In this document: positions 5,147-6,868 of the stretch, one piece after another
Layout: each line of letters opens with the position of its first letter
Position numbering within the stretch: the stretch's first letter is position 1
Source: Altererythrobacter sp.
GTDB lineage: Bacteria > Pseudomonadota > Alphaproteobacteria > Sphingomonadales > Sphingomonadaceae
Reading direction: 5' to 3'
DNA: 6,868 nt
NCBI GenBank assembly: GCA_023299945.1
Contig: JALZVZ010000308.1
Location: 1 to 6,868, forward strand
Translations under genes and position numbers: made by a program
Notes under the pieces: model-generated
The model's database searches: none
What the model saw: the letters and a program-made list of their open reading frames with translations, nothing else
Told to the model about the DNA's origin: nothing

Positions 5147-6868
5147 TTAGCTTTGCTGTGGGTCTGACCCGCCCCGCGCCGTTTTGGGCACTGAGGCTCC
5201 GGCCGCCTGAGTTGGCGCCGGTGTTGCAGGCTTCGGAGCCAGTTTTGAAGCTGGCGCTTTGGGCGCTGCGGTTACAACTGGATCAATCGCCACTTTCGCC
5301 TTCGCAGCCTTTCCGGAAGACCCAGTAGACTTAGTCTGCTTGGCGGCCTTAATCGCCGCCGGTGCAGGCACTTCTTCCTCAGTGACTTGCGCCGCAGCGC
5401 CGCCCACAAGATTGCCCAGCGAGGAACCATCTAGCCCCAACTCTTTCATCAACCCGTCAAGCACGGGCGCTTGTGCACGGTAAGCCAACGCAGCAGACAC
5501 AGCGTCGCCTGCAAGGTTACCGCTTCCGCCGCCTGGACCATTTGAGCTGCCGCCGGAACCGCCGCCTGAGCCTTGGGTAAGCCCATCAACTTGCACGATT
5601 TTGATGGAGTCGATTGCCTCCATCGGCTTCGCGCTTTCATGGATGACCTCTGGCAGAACCTTGAGCAGAGCCAGCTTGGTTTGCAGGCTGATCTGATCCA
5701 TCGATAGGATATTGGCCGCCTCATTCACCGCCTGCTGACCGGCTGCTTCAACCTCAAAACGGACACGGTCGGCTTCGGCACGCAGAACTTCTGCATCCGC
5801 TGCACCTTTGGCTTCCATCCGGGCCGCTTCTGCGCGGTTGGTCGCCGCATCCTTCTCAGCTTCGGCTTCGACTTTGACGCCAATCGCCTCACGCTCAGCC
5901 ACTTTGGCCGCTTCAATCAGCTCAATTTTCTTCTGACGTTCTGCGATCTCACTTTCGCGCGATGTGGACACTTGCTCTTCAGCGGCCACAGCTTTCGCCC
6001 GTGCTCCATCCGCTTCGGCCTTAGCTTGGCTTTCCTCGCGGCTTTTGTTTTGCACCGCGATCTGTTGTTCTTGCCTCGCGATTTCTAGCGCACGGGTTTG
6101 GTCGATCCGCGCCTCTTCAACCAGACGATCCGCTTCAATTTGCTGCGCATCGACCTGCTTCTTTGCTTCGATCTTTGCTGAATCAGCCTCGCGGCTGCGT
6201 TCTGCTTGCTCGCGCGCAATTTCGGCGGCTTGCGACGCACGGCGGATTTCCACCTCGCGCTCTTGGCCAAGACGCGCATATTCATTGTCACGGCTGATCT
6301 CAAAGCTTTTTTGATCCGCTTCAAGGTTCTTCGTTTCCATCTGAACCCGCGTGTCCTGCTCAATATCATTGCGCAGTTTTTTACGGGCTTCGATTTGCTC
6401 GGTCAGCTTGGTCAGACCTTCGGCGTCAAATGCGTTATTGGCGTTGAAATGTTCGATCGAGGTTTGATCGAGCCCGGTAAGCGATACTGATTCCAGCTCC
6501 AGCCCGTTCATGGCCAGATCGTTGGAAGACACTTGCTGCACCTTTTGAACGAAATCTGCGCGTTGCTCGTGCAGCTCGTTCATGCTCATACCAGCGGCGA
6601 CAGAGCGCAGCGCATCGACGAATTTGCCCTCGACCAAATCTTTAAGCAATTCAGGCTGCATCGTGCGATGACCCAGCGTCTGCGCGGCCATGCCGATAGC
6701 GCCAGCATCAGGGCGCACGCGGACATAAAATTCTGCCTTCACATCAATCCGCAATCGGTCGAGCGTGATCAGCGCCTCGCCATCGCGGCGCACAACCGCG
6801 AGCACCAAAGTGTTCATATTAACGGGCATCGTTTCGTGAAAGACTGGCAGCACCAAAGCGCCGCCATT
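5147..6868 (-). CDS. SPFH/flotillin family protein (YqiK-like), 5' end outside window
   Basis: The frame is open to the window edge, giving 573 residues. The TTG at 6854-6856 is an ordinary internal Leu codon, and the N-terminal membrane anchor and first part of the SPFH domain must lie beyond 6868. Visible parts: the rest of the SPFH/Band 7 domain (about 1-150, with FHETMPVNMNTL and DVKAEFYVRV), a long Glu/Ala/Arg/Lys-rich coiled coil (about 150-390), a conserved flotillin C-terminal segment (about 385-430, ANILSMDQISLQTKLALLK), a glycine/serine linker (about 431-452), a conserved helix containing ALAYRAQAPVLDGLMKELGLDG, and an Ala/Pro/Lys-rich tail (about 495-573). Flotillins oligomerise at the inner membrane and organise protein and lipid domains. 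In E. coli the YqiK relative is encoded beside the NfeD-like YqiJ, so such a partner may lie just beyond the edge. Confidence 0.9.
   Translation of the reverse strand, partial: NGGALVLPVFHETMPVNMNTLVLAVVRRDGEALITLDRLRIDVKAEFYVRVRPDAGAIGMAAQTLGHRTMQPELLKDLVEGKFVDALRSVAAGMSMNELHEQRADFVQKVQQVSSNDLAMNGLELESVSLTGLDQTSIEHFNANNAFDAEGLTKLTEQIEARKKLRNDIEQDTRVQMETKNLEADQKSFEISRDNEYARLGQEREVEIRRASQAAEIAREQAERSREADSAKIEAKKQVDAQQIEADRLVEEARIDQTRALEIARQEQQIAVQNKSREESQAKAEADGARAKAVAAEEQVSTSRESEIAERQKKIELIEAAKVAEREAIGVKVEAEAEKDAATNRAEAARMEAKGAADAEVLRAEADRVRFEVEAAGQQAVNEAANILSMDQISLQTKLALLKVLPEVIHESAKPMEAIDSIKIVQVDGLTQGSGGGSGGSSNGPGGGSGNLAGDAVSAALAYRAQAPVLDGLMKELGLDGSSLGNLVGGAAAQVTEEEVPAPAAIKAAKQTKSTGSSGKAAKAKVAIDPVVTAAPKAPASKLAPKPATPAPTQAAGASVPKTARGGSDPQQS

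Noticed and set aside
5964..6314. 116-residue plus-strand frame rich in Ser, Ala and Cys opposite the flotillin coiled coil.
   Set aside because: It is the antisense image of the Glu/Ala/Arg-rich coiled-coil codons; no start signal or family pattern.
5530..6450. Apparent repeats within the flotillin-like gene.
   Set aside because: They come from the repeated Glu-Ala-Lys/Arg codons of the coiled coil and the Gly/Ser linker, not from a DNA repeat element.
6854..6868. TTG at 6856 as the start of the flotillin-like gene.
   Set aside because: The frame continues open to the window edge (N-G-G-A before it), and the expected N-terminal anchor is missing, so this is an internal codon of a truncated gene.

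Overview
The window looks like chromosomal DNA of an alphaproteobacterium, most likely from the Sphingomonadales (Erythrobacter/Sphingomonas type). This rests on the TIGR03643/DUF2805 protein, the small ribbon-helix-helix protein with its KRSVQIAGHKTS segment, the style of MurA and GalU, and the moderately high GC content. The assignment is a judgement from protein style, not from a search.

Layout. Bases 1-45 are the last 14 codons of an acetoacetyl-CoA reductase (PhbB-like). A rightward set follows: a DUF2805 protein (104-316), an intrinsic terminator (334-355), an SDR oxidoreductase (380-1150), a small possibly exported NTF2-like protein (1165-1620), a ribbon-helix-helix protein (1653-1883), and a two-gene cassette of a PadR regulator (1946-2257) and a four-helix membrane protein (2254-2802) joined by an ATGA overlap. 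The leftward murA (2806-4086) ends 3 bp from the membrane protein. A 104-bp divergent region separates murA from the rightward galU (4191-5072), which has a terminator just after it. The leftward 3' part of a long SPFH/flotillin protein (5147 to the window edge) fills the rest; its start lies outside.

Function. MurA (first committed step of peptidoglycan synthesis) and GalU (UDP-glucose for surface polysaccharides) sit head to head, and the flotillin-like protein is a membrane-domain scaffold, so the right half has a cell-envelope theme. The left half mixes small-molecule oxidoreductases with small regulators. The padR-membrane protein pair looks like a self-contained, autoregulated accessory cassette: a perfect 14-bp palindrome lies inside its predicted promoter.

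The most interesting signals are: (a) padR and galU both have a TANNNT -10-like hexamer exactly 7 nt before the ATG and no Shine-Dalgarno, the signature of leaderless mRNA; (b) the PadR operator candidate; (c) the membrane gene's two plausible starts, one coupled to padR and one internal with a good Shine-Dalgarno. I saw no CRISPR array, IS element, tRNA, rRNA or clear new multi-gene defence system. Every stretch longer than about 100 bases is covered by a gene or described as a control region.
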